Shown here in pieces: positions 24,837 to 34,019 of a DNA stretch of 47,954 bases (the first letter of the stretch is position 1; the number at the start of each line of letters is the position of its first letter). The notes under the pieces were generated by a model. It was given only the letters and a program-made list of their open reading frames with translations. It was not told where the DNA came from and did no database searches. Both the position numbers and the translations under genes were made by a program. The DNA comes from Marinospirillum alkalitolerans (GTDB lineage Bacteria > Pseudomonadota > Gammaproteobacteria > Pseudomonadales > Halomonadaceae). The stretch spans positions 1 through 47,954 of the forward strand of contig NZ_JBANFI010000010.1 in the NCBI RefSeq assembly GCF_045055655.1, read 5' to 3'.

Positions 24837-26294
24837 TTAGAGCCAGAAGCCGACTACCAGATAGTAACAGGCCAGTGTCACGATCACGATTCCAGTGAGG
24901 TTGAGCATCGCCCCAGTGCGGATCATCGAGCTGATCTTCATGTGCCCTGTGCCGAACACGATCGCATTCGGTGGTGTCGCAACGGGCAGCATAAAGGCGC
25001 AGCTGGCAGCAATGGCCGCTGGCACGGTATAAAGCAGCGGAGACAGATCCTGCGCGACAGCCAGTGCGCCAAGCAGCGGCAAGAAGGCTGCGGCTGTGGC
25101 CGTGTTACTGGTGACCTCTGTCAGGAAGAGGATCACCGCCACCACCAAGGCAATGGTCAGCAACAGAGGGAGGGTGCTCAAACCACCTAAGCCGTTGGCG
25201 ATCCAGACGGCCAGTCCTGAGCTGCTGATCATTCCAGCCAAGGCCAAACCACCCCCAAACAGCAGTAGTACGCCCCAAGGAATGGCATCCGCCTTATCCC
25301 AAGACATTAAGAACACGCGCTTTTTGATATCAACAGGAATCATAAACAGCGCAATCGCGGCTGCCATAGCAATGCCAGTATCGCTCAGCCAGGGCATCCA
25401 GGTGTTCAGCATAGGACGGACCACCCAAGCTAAAGCGGCGAGCACAAAGACCAGCGCGACCAGTTTTTCTGCCTTGGTCATGGGTCCCATCTTACGCAGT
25501 TCTTCTTGCAGCATGGCTTTGCTGTTCCCTTTGATATCAAAAGGCTTGCGGCTCAGCCACCACCAGGTGATCCCCATCATCAGAATACTGACAGGCAGGC
25601 CGATTAGCATCCACTCGCCAAAGCCAAGCTGAATGCCCTGATTGTCCGCCAGATAACCAGCCAGCAGTGCATTGGGTGGCGTGCCGATCAGTGTCGCCAC
25701 ACCGCCGATACTTGCGGCATAGGCAATCGCCAAAAGGAGAGCGGTTGCAAAACGCTCTAACTCAGCTTCATTATCCGATTCCATCAGGCTGATGATCGAT
25801 AGACCTATAGGCAGCATCATGATGGCGGTGGCCGTGTTGCTGACCCACATACTGATAAAACCTGTTGCCAGCATGAAACCGGCAATCTGACGCGCGGGTT
25901 GATCTCCCACGGCCAGTAGAGTCAGTAGCGCAATCCGTCGATGGAGATTCCAGCGCTGCATGGCCAAGCCCAGCAAAAAACCACCTAAAAACAAGAAGAT
26001 GATGGGATTGGCATAGGGCGCAGTGACATCGCGCAGACTCGCAATGCCCAGTGCGGGGACGAGAAGAATGGGCAGTAAAGAAGTGATCGGAATCGGAATC
26101 GCCTCCGTTGACCACCAGGTGGCCATCAGCAAGGTCAGACCGACAACCCGCCAAGCAATTTCGGACATGCCCTCAGGTGCAGGGAGGATAAAGGTCAGCA
26201 ATAAGAATGCTGGGCCAAGAAAAAAGCCGATCCAGGCTGCCAGCGACATACTGTGCTGCGCTTCTTCCGTGTGATGGGGTTCAGCGTGACTCAT
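24837..26294 (-). CDS. DASS family sodium/dicarboxylate symporter (SLC13 type)
   Basis: A 485-residue inner-membrane carrier from the ATG at 26294, which has AAGG five bases upstream; the longer TTG version adds an unlikely ten residues. The N-terminal tail is histidine-rich (HAEPHHTEEAQH), followed by about 11-12 helices. SNTATAIMMLPIGLSII and TSNTATAAAFLPLLGALA are the two SNT motifs that bind sodium and carboxylate in this family. IGGVATLIGTPPNALLAGYL and LPVATPPNAIVFGTGHMKI flank them. It probably imports succinate-like dicarboxylates with sodium; sulfate is a less likely substrate. Monocistronic. Confidence 0.92.
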   Translation of the reverse strand: MSHAEPHHTEEAQHSMSLAAWIGFFLGPAFLLLTFILPAPEGMSEIAWRVVGLTLLMATWWSTEAIPIPITSLLPILLVPALGIASLRDVTAPYANPIIFLFLGGFLLGLAMQRWNLHRRIALLTLLAVGDQPARQIAGFMLATGFISMWVSNTATAIMMLPIGLSIISLMESDNEAELERFATALLLAIAYAASIGGVATLIGTPPNALLAGYLADNQGIQLGFGEWMLIGLPVSILMMGITWWWLSRKPFDIKGNSKAMLQEELRKMGPMTKAEKLVALVFVLAALAWVVRPMLNTWMPWLSDTGIAMAAAIALFMIPVDIKKRVFLMSWDKADAIPWGVLLLFGGGLALAGMISSSGLAVWIANGLGGLSTLPLLLTIALVVAVILFLTEVTSNTATAAAFLPLLGALAVAQDLSPLLYTVPAAIAASCAFMLPVATPPNAIVFGTGHMKISSMIRTGAMLNLTGIVIVTLACYYLVVGFWL

Positions 26295-26590
26295 ATAACC
26301 TTGCCTTTTGTAGTCATTTAACAAAGGCCAGCATACTACAGGCCTTAGACCTTGGTTGGATTTATTCTTTAGTCTAATAAACTGGACTCAGAGGTGATTT
26401 TGTTTATTCAAATAAGGACTTAGCTAAACTTTTCAGCGTAGAAAAACAGGGTTTTTATTGATTTAGGTTCGTGTTCAGCAGGTCGCTCGGGATGGGGTTT
26501 GACCTTTCAAGAAAGAGAAGCTTTTTCCCTGAGATTCTGATCTTCGGTATAGTGGCAAGCTGCACATCAATCCCTTGAGGACAATGACGG

Positions 26591-27436
26591 ATGAAGCCGA
26601 TACTGCTACTGGGCCTGCTGCTGATGCTGACAGGCTGCTCTTTCTTAAAAGACACTGGCGCTTGGCAAGAGCCAGAGGTGCGTGTTGAACAGGTACGCCT
26701 GACCGGATTGAATTTTGAACGAGCGCAGTTTGCGGCCCATTTTGCGGTCACCAATCCCAACGCCTATGCCATTCATCTCGGTGCATTGGATTATCGTCTT
26801 GATGTGGCTGAAGCCCAGCTGGTGGCGGGGCGTCAGGTACAAGGCCAACGCTTGGCCGCAGGACAAACACAAACCGTGACGCTGCCTTTTGAAGTCGAGT
26901 TTGCGCAGTTGCTGCATCTGGCTGATACCTGGCAGGAGGCCACGCGGATTCCTTATCGTCTAGAAGCAGGCATGCGTTTTGAGCTTCCTTTGGTGGGTGA
27001 TTTACGTGTGCCGGTGCGTCACCAAGGTGAAATCCCAAGGCCACGTTTGCCTCAGGTGCGTTTGATTGCGCTGGAGCAAGAAGCGCTGAGCCTCAGTGGT
27101 GTGAGCCTGGTACTGGTGTTGGGTGTACGGAATCTCAATGATTTTCAGCTCAATATTCAGCGTTTGAATTATGGCCTGCAGCTGAATGGACAGGCCGTCG
27201 GGCAGGGTGCCCTAGAGCCTGATTTAGCACTGCGCAGTGAACAGGAAACCCAGTTGCGTATTCCGCTTCGAGTCAGCAGTAGCCAAGCCGGTCGCGCACT
27301 GATCGAGAGTTTGATGCGCGGTGGTGAGCTGGATTATCGTATTGATTTTCAGAGCCAGATAGGTTCGACCTTGCCTTTGTTGCAAGCCTTTCCCTTTGCT
27401 GCCCAGCGCGAAGGGCAGATCCGACTCAGCCGTTAA
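26591..27436 (+). CDS. Lipoprotein with LEA14/WHy-type domains
   Basis: A 281-residue lipoprotein with the lipobox LTGC (Cys at about residue 16) after a short hydrophobic signal. The rest shows two similar beta-rich halves: VRLTGLNFERAQFAAHFAVTNPNAYAIHLGALDYRLDVAE and VSLVLVLGVRNLNDFQLNIQRLNYGLQLNG, each with the N(P/L)N element of LEA-2/WHy domains. The family is linked to stress or envelope stability but has no defined activity in bacteria. Its stop is 13 bp before the thiO start, so the two are probably one unit. The 266 bp between this gene and the DASS gene hold no gene I can support. Confidence 0.82.
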   Translation: MKPILLLGLLLMLTGCSFLKDTGAWQEPEVRVEQVRLTGLNFERAQFAAHFAVTNPNAYAIHLGALDYRLDVAEAQLVAGRQVQGQRLAAGQTQTVTLPFEVEFAQLLHLADTWQEATRIPYRLEAGMRFELPLVGDLRVPVRHQGEIPRPRLPQVRLIALEQEALSLSGVSLVLVLGVRNLNDFQLNIQRLNYGLQLNGQAVGQGALEPDLALRSEQETQLRIPLRVSSSQAGRALIESLMRGGELDYRIDFQSQIGSTLPLLQAFPFAAQREGQIRLSR

Positions 27437-27449
27437 AAGGAGACAGAAG

Positions 27450-28538
27450 ATGGCCGATTTCTTGATTGTAGGTGGCGGTGTGATCGGTATGATGCTGGCG
27501 CGTGAGCTGGCTGATGCAGGTGCAGATGTCACACTGGTTGAACGTCGCCAGTGTGCACAAGAATCCAGCTGGGCTGGGGGTGGTATTGTCTCGCCACTCT
27601 ATCCTTGGCGCTACCCTCAAGCCATCACTGCCTTGGCAGATTATTCGCAAGGCTTTTATCCACAGCTTGCCGCGCAATTAAAAGAAGAGACGGGGATCGA
27701 TCCTGAGTTGCGTCAAGATGGCTTGGTGTTCTTGCGTGTTGCTGATCAGCAGGCCGCATTAGACTGGGCGGCGCAGGGTCAGCGGCGTCTAGAAAAGGTG
27801 GATGCCGCCTTTTTATATGAGACAGAGCCCGATGTGGCTCCAGGTTTTAGTGAAGCGCTATGGATGCCGGATGTGGCCAGTATCCGCAATCCACGCCTTG
27901 GTCAGGCTTTACGGGCCTCCTTGCAAAAGCGAGCCAATATTCGCCTGCTCGAAGAGACGGATGTGGTGGATCTTTATCATGAAGAAGGTGAGGTACTGGG
28001 GGTGCAGGGCAAGCAGATGGTGTTGGCTGCGCGCCACACGATCTTGTGTGCAGGTGCCTGGACGGGCCTTTTATTGAACAAGTTGGATCAAACGACGGCG
28101 ATTAAACCTGTGCGTGGGCAGATGATCCTGTTTAAAGCGCCGAAAGGCTTGTTGAATCGCGTAGTGCTGATGGATGGTCGCTATTTGATTCCACGTAATG
28201 ATGGCCGAATTCTGGCTGGATCAACCTTGGAATATGCCGGCTTTGATAAGCACACGACTGAAGATGCCTTGATCTCCTTGCGCGACACGGCCTATCAGAT
28301 TATGCCGCGTCTGCGGGATTATGATATCGAACATCATTGGGCTGGTTTGCGCCCCGGCAGCTTGGATGGTATTCCCTTGATGGGCCCTGTACCTGGCTAC
28401 CGTGGCTTATCGATCAGTGCGGGACACTTTCGCAATGGGTTGGTGCTGGCACCGGCTGCAACGCAGGTGATGGCGGATCAGCTGCTTCAACGCCCCCCGA
28501 AGATAGATCCGGCGCCCTATCAGCTGTTGGCTGATTAA
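27450..28538 (+). CDS. thiO: Glycine oxidase-like FAD amine oxidase (ThiO)
   Basis: A D-amino-acid-oxidase-fold flavoprotein of 362 residues from the ATG at 27450, which has AGGAG upstream; the longer frame runs into the lipoprotein gene. FAD is bound by FLIVGGGVIGMMLARELADAG at 4-24, with ERRQCAQESSWAGGGIVSPLYPW after it, and the C-terminal HHWAGLRPGSLDGIPLMGPVPGY...SAGHFRNGLVLAPA is typical of ThiO. ThiO oxidises glycine to dehydroglycine for the thiazole of thiamin. No other thiamin gene is nearby; a homologue stands near bamD in Pseudomonas, so the location is probably old synteny. A general amino-acid oxidase is possible. Confidence 0.85.
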   Translation: MADFLIVGGGVIGMMLARELADAGADVTLVERRQCAQESSWAGGGIVSPLYPWRYPQAITALADYSQGFYPQLAAQLKEETGIDPELRQDGLVFLRVADQQAALDWAAQGQRRLEKVDAAFLYETEPDVAPGFSEALWMPDVASIRNPRLGQALRASLQKRANIRLLEETDVVDLYHEEGEVLGVQGKQMVLAARHTILCAGAWTGLLLNKLDQTTAIKPVRGQMILFKAPKGLLNRVVLMDGRYLIPRNDGRILAGSTLEYAGFDKHTTEDALISLRDTAYQIMPRLRDYDIEHHWAGLRPGSLDGIPLMGPVPGYRGLSISAGHFRNGLVLAPAATQVMADQLLQRPPKIDPAPYQLLAD

Positions 28539-28547
28539 CATCCAAGG

Positions 28548-28805
28548 CTACTGATCGGCTTCAAAAGCCTTTTGATGTTCTTTACAGCAAAAATGGTAGG
28601 GTTCGGCGTGAATCGCGCTGCTTTCAGGAAGATGGACACCACACTGAGCGCAGCGCACCATGCTTTCTGAATCCAGATGAGGCTTCTTCTCTTGCCCAAG
28701 GTGTTCTTGTCCCGCACCCTGCTTGCGCTCCCAGACACGCCAGAGTTGCCAGCCAGCCCAAAAGAGCAGCAAAAATACAAGCAGGCGAACAATGAGTAGA
28801 CTCAT
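28548..28805 (-). CDS. PP0621-like small membrane protein with Cys-rich metal site
   Basis: A protein of about 85 residues: one N-terminal membrane helix (LLIVRLLVFLLLFWAGWQLW), a short charged linker and a C-terminal metal-binding module with MVRCAQCGVHLPES and YHFCCKEHQKAF. The CxxC plus CCxxH pattern looks like a small zinc finger or TRASH-like site. It resembles PP0621-type proteins encoded near bamD in Pseudomonas. The ATG at 28805 is preferred, with AGAG eight bases upstream; a GTG 27 bp earlier is an alternative start. Convergent with thiO, 9 bp between the stops. Function unknown. Confidence 0.72.
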   Translation of the reverse strand: MSLLIVRLLVFLLLFWAGWQLWRVWERKQGAGQEHLGQEKKPHLDSESMVRCAQCGVHLPESSAIHAEPYHFCCKEHQKAFEADQ

Positions 28806-29022
28806 GCTGATTTCTCTTGTGATTGGATTCACCTCTCAAGCCTTGTTCGGATGAGTCGATCAAGGCGCTGGATGGAGAGGGTCGAGCAATAGATTTGCGC
28901 TTGCTATCCAGTGTTCTTAGACTAGCGGTTTTCAGCGCTGCTTGTCTAGTCAAGCCCCTTTGCTAGCCCAGTGCCGAGGCCCATCTTTGATTGATTTGCA
29001 TTTCTAGAAGGATAAATACATC

Positions 29023-30651
29023 GTGTCGAGCCTGAGAATCTGTGCTGCGCAGTTGAATGTTGTTGTTGGCGATCTGCAAGGTAATACATCGCGCTTGATC
29101 CAGCTGGCTCAAGAAGTGCATCAGGCTGGATCGGCCGACCTGCTGCTCTGTCCTGAACTGCTATTAACTGGATACCCACCAGAAGATTTGCTGCTGCGCG
29201 CAGAACTACAAGAGCGAGTGGAAGCTCAGTTGGTGCGCTTGGCACAAGAATGTCCTCAGGATCTCGCGCTGGTGGTGGGGTATCCGATCTGGCGTCAAGG
29301 GCGGTGCATGAATGCGGCAGGTGTCCTCTGGCAGGGCGAGTGGATCGCTGAATACCACAAGCAGTGCCTGCCTAATGAGCAGGTGTTTGACGAGCAGCGT
29401 TACTTTAGTGCGGGGCAAGACTCTTGCGTGGTTGAGATTCAGGGGTGTCGTCTGGGTATCCTGATTTGTGAAGACCTCTGGCAGACCGGCCCCGCCGAGG
29501 CCTGTGTGCAAGCTGGTGCGCAAGGTGTGCTGCTGTTGAATGCCTCACCTTGGCATCAGGGCAAGCAGTATGAGCGCCAAGCCTTAGTGGCTCAGGTCTG
29601 TCGTCAGCTAGAAGTGCCTGCTGTCTATGCGAATCTGGTCGGGGGGCAGGATGAGCTGCTGTTTGATGGTGCCTCTTTTGCGCTGAATGCGCAGGGTGAA
29701 CTGATGGCGCAAGCCCCCGCTTTGCAAGAAGCGCAGATGACCGTGGTCTGGGAGCTGCAGGGGGCTGGCTGGCAAGCTCAGCTGGGCGAGATTCATCCCT
29801 GGCCAGATGCCGAGGCTTATTTATATGGAGCACTGGTTTTAGGCTTGCAGGACTATGTGAATAAGTCGGGTTTTGCAGGTGTGGTGTTGGGCTTGTCTGG
29901 CGGTATTGATTCGGCTCTTTCCTTAGCGATTGCGGTGGATGCTTTGGGGGCGGATCGGGTGCGGGTGGCGATGCTACCCTATCACTACACATCGAGCATG
30001 AGCCAGGAAGATGCCGCCGATCAAGCGCAGCGCTTGGGTGTGCGCTATGACGTTTACTCGATTGCACCGATGGTTGAAGCCTTTATCAGCAGTCTGGCAG
30101 ACACCTTTGCTGGCACTCAGCGTGATACCACTGAAGAAAATCTGCAAGCGCGCTGCCGAGGCACGCTATTGATGGCGCTGTCGAATAAGCTGGGCTTAAT
30201 GGTGCTCACAACGGGCAATAAAAGTGAGGTCGCCGTGGGTTACTGCACCCTGTATGGCGATATGGTGGGTGGCTTTAATGCCTTAAAGGATGTCTACAAA
30301 ACGCAAGTCTTTGCCTTGGCGCGTTGGCGTAACCAGCAGGGAGAGGTGATCCCTCAGCGAGTGATTGATCGCCCACCATCAGCTGAGTTAGCACCAGATC
30401 AGAAGGATGAAGACTCTCTGCCGCCCTATGCTGAGCTAGATGCGTTGCTGCGAGCTTATCTCGAAGAGGGCGCCACGCAGGCCGAGCTGGTCGCGGCTGG
30501 GTTTGCACCTGAGGTGATCAGTCAGGTGGTACGGCTGGTCGAGCGGAGTGAGTACAAGCGCCGTCAGGCAGCGCCTGGAGTGCGGGTTTCGACCTTGGCT
30601 TTTGGCAAGGATCGGCGCTATCCGCTGGTTAACAAATGGCCGGTGTTATAG
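29023..30651 (+). CDS. nadE: Glutamine-dependent NAD+ synthetase
   Basis: Two-domain enzyme of 542 residues that amidates nicotinic acid adenine dinucleotide to NAD+, using ammonia from glutamine. The N-terminal nitrilase-like amidase has its triad visible: Glu45 in CPELLLTGYP, Lys113 in YHKQCLPN and Cys149 in GILICEDLW. The C-terminal synthetase has the PP-loop LGLSGGIDSALS and TTGNKSEVAVGYCTLYGDMVGGFN. The start is GTG, fitting the family N terminus SSLRICAAQLN. It borders the CRISPR-Cas locus. No T-run terminator is visible after it on this strand. Confidence 0.95.
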   Translation: MSSLRICAAQLNVVVGDLQGNTSRLIQLAQEVHQAGSADLLLCPELLLTGYPPEDLLLRAELQERVEAQLVRLAQECPQDLALVVGYPIWRQGRCMNAAGVLWQGEWIAEYHKQCLPNEQVFDEQRYFSAGQDSCVVEIQGCRLGILICEDLWQTGPAEACVQAGAQGVLLLNASPWHQGKQYERQALVAQVCRQLEVPAVYANLVGGQDELLFDGASFALNAQGELMAQAPALQEAQMTVVWELQGAGWQAQLGEIHPWPDAEAYLYGALVLGLQDYVNKSGFAGVVLGLSGGIDSALSLAIAVDALGADRVRVAMLPYHYTSSMSQEDAADQAQRLGVRYDVYSIAPMVEAFISSLADTFAGTQRDTTEENLQARCRGTLLMALSNKLGLMVLTTGNKSEVAVGYCTLYGDMVGGFNALKDVYKTQVFALARWRNQQGEVIPQRVIDRPPSAELAPDQKDEDSLPPYAELDALLRAYLEEGATQAELVAAGFAPEVISQVVRLVERSEYKRRQAAPGVRVSTLAFGKDRRYPLVNKWPVL

Positions 30652-30682
30652 TTTGGGCATTGCTGGATAGTAGCAGCATAAC

Positions 30683-30776
30683 AAAAGACCCGACATGCCA
30701 GAGGCAGAGATCGGGTCGGATTCGGTTCAATTAAGACCTTATTGTAGTAACGGCTCTCACCCCGGATAACCACAAT
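30683..30776 (-). ncRNA. tracrRNA of the type II-C CRISPR system
   Basis: The complement of 30741-30776 pairs with the 36-nt CRISPR repeat in crRNA orientation. Both have 36 positions; a 14-base block (CTCTCACCCCGGAT on the plus strand) and the outer TTGTAGT and ACAAT ends match, with an internal mismatch of five bases. Downstream on the minus strand come CTACAATAAGG, as in the N. meningitidis tracrRNA, then a hairpin GACCCGA...TCGGGTC (30687-30693/30711-30717) with an inner TGCC/GGCA stem and a T4 run, a Rho-independent end. The 5' end is uncertain and may extend a few bases right of 30776. It is divergent from cas9. Confidence 0.88.
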
Positions 30777-30816
30777 AAGGTGGATGATACCCAGAACTTT
30801 TCAGGAAGGAAAGTCC

Positions 30817-33800
30817 ATGAGTTCCAATCTTTGTCAGCAAGTCCCTTACACCCTTGGTCTGGATATCGGTGTTGCATCCGTTGGTGCTGCATTGTTATCT
30901 GATAGCCACATTCTTGGCCTGCATGTTCGTACCTTTGATAAGGCAGAAACAGATAAGTACGGCGAGTCACTGAACAAAATACGTCGGGATGCCAAATCAG
31001 CCCGCAAACGCCTGCGCCGCAGAAGCCATCGGTTATTGCGTCTGCGTCGTTTGTTCAAACGCGTGGGTCTGACCGATACAAACTCCCCGAATGCTGTCAT
31101 CACCAGAATTTCGCCCTGGCAACTCAGAGCCGAAGGGTTGGATCGCTTGCTGGAATCAGATGAATGGGCGGGTGTGCTTTACCATCTGCTGAAACATCGG
31201 GGTTTTCAATCCACGCGCAAAAGTGAACTGAAAAACGATGAAAAAGCCGGGCAGATGCTGAGTGGCGTAAAAAACAATCAGCAGTTAATGGCTGCTGAGG
31301 GTTACAGAAGCGTGGGTGAGCTGGCGGCAAAGCATGAAGATTTTGCAGCAGCAAAAAGGAACAAGGGTGGCAGCTACAGTCATACCTTTGCGCGAGCAGA
31401 CATTGAGCAGGAGCTTCGCCTGTTATTTGAAACGCAGCGCACGCTGAGCAATCCCTTTGCCACCCCTGAAATTGAACAGCAGGTACATACCCTGCTGATG
31501 CAGCGACGCCCCGCTTTAACGGATGAAGCCATGTTAAAAATGCTGGGTCGCTGTACTTTTGAGCCAGATGAGTACCGTGCACCCAAGGCCAGTTATTCAG
31601 CCGAGCGTTTTGTCTGGTTAACAAGGTTGAATAATCTGCGCCTGAATGGTCAGGGGGAAACGCGTGAATTGACCCCAGATGAAAGAAACCTGCTGCTGGA
31701 GTTGCCCTTTACTCAGAGCAAGCTGACTTACAAGCAGGTACGTAGCAAGCTGGAACTGGATGCTGGCTGGCGGTTTATTGGCCTGCGTTATCCACGTGAA
31801 GCAGATACAGGCAAAAACCCGGAGGATGCAGCCTTGTTTGAAGCCAAGGGCTTTCACATCCTGGGCAAGGCATACAAAAATGCAGGGTTAAAACTGGAAT
31901 GGCAAAGGGACAGCCAGAACCCTGAACGGCTGGATCAGCTGGCTTATGCACTGACGGTTTATAAAGAAGACCACAAGGCAGCTCAGTGGCTGCTGGATCA
32001 GGGAATCGAACAGCCGGTGATTGATGCCGTGTTGAATGAATCCTTCTCTGATTTTGTTCGCCTTTCCAGCAAGGCACTGCAAAAAATCCTGCCATTTATG
32101 CAGGCAGGCAAACGCTATGATGAAGCAGTGCAGTTAGCCGGTTATGAGCACCACAGCCAACTGCCAAAAAGTCAGCAATCCCGCTATATCCCACGTTTTG
32201 GTAAAACCTTTGTTGCCAACCCCGTGGTGGCAAGGGCGCTGAATCAGGCACGTAAACTGGTTAACGCCATTATTCGTGAGTACGGCACACCCAGAGCCAT
32301 TCACATTGAGCTGGCAAGGGATTTGAGCCGATCCTTCAAGGAGCGCAAGGAGATTGAGCGGGAACAAGGCAAATACCGGGATAATAAGCTGGAGGACATT
32401 GCCGAATTTGAAAAAACCTTCCGCTTTACCCCCAAAGGACTGGACTTACTGAAATGGCGGTTATACCGCGAACAGAACAGCCAGTGTGCCTATAGCCTGA
32501 AACCGCTGGACTTAAACCGGTTGTTTGAAGCGGGTTATGTTGAAGTCGATCACGCCCTGCCTTATTCACGCAGTTTTAATGATGGCATGAACAACAAGGT
32601 GCTGGTGCTCACCGAAGAAAACCGCAACAAGGGCAACAGAACACCCTACGAGTATCTAGATGGACAAAACGAAACAACCCGCTGGAAAGCCTTTGCAGCC
32701 GCCGTCAGCGGTAACCCCAAATACCGTGAAGCCAAGAAGCGCAATCTGCTGCGCAGGGATTTCAGCAAGGGAGCAGCAGAAGAGTTTCGGGAACGTAACC
32801 TGTCTGATACCCGCTACATTGCCCGTTCGTTTAAAACCCTGGTGGAAAACCACCTGCAACTGGAAGATAAAAACTGCGTGGTGGTTTCCGGCCAGTTAAC
32901 CGCCTTTTTGCGTACTCGCTGGGGGCTGTTAAAAGTGCGTGAAGACGGTGACAAGCACCATGCGCTGGATGCGGCTGTGGTGGCTGCGTGCAGCAGAAGC
33001 CTGGTTAAGCGCCTGTCGGATTATTCCCGTCGTAAAGAGCTGCAGCAAGCCAGACAGAATCTGGTAGACCCGGAAACAGGCGAGGTGCTGGATCTTGCCA
33101 CCCTCAGAAAATTGGAAGCACACTTCCCTGAGCCCTGGCCGCATTTTCGTCATGAGCTGCAAGCACATTTGTCGGCGACCCCGGCACACTACCTGCAAAG
33201 GCTGGATCACTACACGCCGCAACAGGCACAAAATGTTCAGCCGCTGAGAGTTTCTCGTGCGGCAACGCGCCGTGGCCTGGGGCAGGCGCATCAAGAAACG
33301 ATACGCTCAGCAAAACTGCTAGATCAAAACCTCAGCAGTGTACGTACCCCGCTGGAAAACCTGAAACTGAAAGACCTGCCGCGCATGGTAGGGTACGAAG
33401 ATCCGCGCAACCAGGCACTGGTTGAAGCACTGGAACAAAGGCTGCAAGCCTTTAAGGATGATGGCAAAAAAGCCTTTGCTGAACCCTTCTACAAACCTGC
33501 TGCTCAGGGTAAACAAGCGCCTTTGGTGCGCAGTGTTAAGCTGACCACGGTACAAAAAAGTGGCCTGCCGGTGCGTCACGGCATTGCCAGCAATGGCGAT
33601 ATGCTGCGGATTGATGTTTTCAGCAAAGGCGGGAAATACTTTGTTGTGCCGCTCTATGTTGCAGATGCAGTCACCGCAACCCTGCCCTGTAAAGCAGTGG
33701 TTGCTGGCAAACCAGAAGATCTCTGGGATGTGATGGATGACAGCTATGCGTTTTTGTTCAGCCTTTACCCCAATGACTGGGTACAGGTGGAGCTGAAAGG

Positions 33801-34014
33801 GAAAGTGGTTGAGGGTTATTATGCTGGGATGAACCGTTCAACCGGCGCAATCAATCTCTGGGCACATGATCGGAACCAGGCGATAGGGAAAAATGGACTG
33901 ATAGAAAGCATCGGCATCAAAACAGCTAAAAGCCTCACCAAGTACCATGTGGATATACTGGGGCGACTGCACCGCGTCGAGCAAGAACCCCGTCAGCCAC
34001 TGGTAAGGGGTTAG
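30817..34014 (+). CDS. cas9: CRISPR-associated endonuclease Cas9, type II-C
   Basis: RNA-guided DNA nuclease of 1065 residues, compact like N. meningitidis Cas9 (1082). The ATG at 30817, with AGGAAGGAAAG before it, is preferred to the frame opening at 30784. RuvC-I is LGLDIGVASVG with Asp16; the Arg-rich bridge helix is RRDAKSARKRLRRRSHRLLRLRRLF at about 60-85; RuvC-II has Glu498 in IHIELARDLSRSF; HNH is EVDHALPYSRSF with His579 and Asn602; RuvC-III has His714/His715 and Asp718 in HHALDAAVVAAC. All catalytic residues are present. The C-terminal PAM-interacting part (about 850-1065) looks less conserved, so the PAM cannot be read. Five bases separate it from cas1; no csn2 or cas4 follows, which defines type II-C. 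Confidence 0.97.
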   Translation: MSSNLCQQVPYTLGLDIGVASVGAALLSDSHILGLHVRTFDKAETDKYGESLNKIRRDAKSARKRLRRRSHRLLRLRRLFKRVGLTDTNSPNAVITRISPWQLRAEGLDRLLESDEWAGVLYHLLKHRGFQSTRKSELKNDEKAGQMLSGVKNNQQLMAAEGYRSVGELAAKHEDFAAAKRNKGGSYSHTFARADIEQELRLLFETQRTLSNPFATPEIEQQVHTLLMQRRPALTDEAMLKMLGRCTFEPDEYRAPKASYSAERFVWLTRLNNLRLNGQGETRELTPDERNLLLELPFTQSKLTYKQVRSKLELDAGWRFIGLRYPREADTGKNPEDAALFEAKGFHILGKAYKNAGLKLEWQRDSQNPERLDQLAYALTVYKEDHKAAQWLLDQGIEQPVIDAVLNESFSDFVRLSSKALQKILPFMQAGKRYDEAVQLAGYEHHSQLPKSQQSRYIPRFGKTFVANPVVARALNQARKLVNAIIREYGTPRAIHIELARDLSRSFKERKEIEREQGKYRDNKLEDIAEFEKTFRFTPKGLDLLKWRLYREQNSQCAYSLKPLDLNRLFEAGYVEVDHALPYSRSFNDGMNNKVLVLTEENRNKGNRTPYEYLDGQNETTRWKAFAAAVSGNPKYREAKKRNLLRRDFSKGAAEEFRERNLSDTRYIARSFKTLVENHLQLEDKNCVVVSGQLTAFLRTRWGLLKVREDGDKHHALDAAVVAACSRSLVKRLSDYSRRKELQQARQNLVDPETGEVLDLATLRKLEAHFPEPWPHFRHELQAHLSATPAHYLQRLDHYTPQQAQNVQPLRVSRAATRRGLGQAHQETIRSAKLLDQNLSSVRTPLENLKLKDLPRMVGYEDPRNQALVEALEQRLQAFKDDGKKAFAEPFYKPAAQGKQAPLVRSVKLTTVQKSGLPVRHGIASNGDMLRIDVFSKGGKYFVVPLYVADAVTATLPCKAVVAGKPEDLWDVMDDSYAFLFSLYPNDWVQVELKGKVVEGYYAGMNRSTGAINLWAHDRNQAIGKNGLIESIGIKTAKSLTKYHVDILGRLHRVEQEPRQPLVRG

Positions 34015-34019
34015 GTATC

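Noticed and set aside
30652..30740. Rho-independent terminator of nadE on the plus strand
   Set aside because: The hairpin at 30687-30717 has its T run only on the minus strand, as the tracrRNA end.
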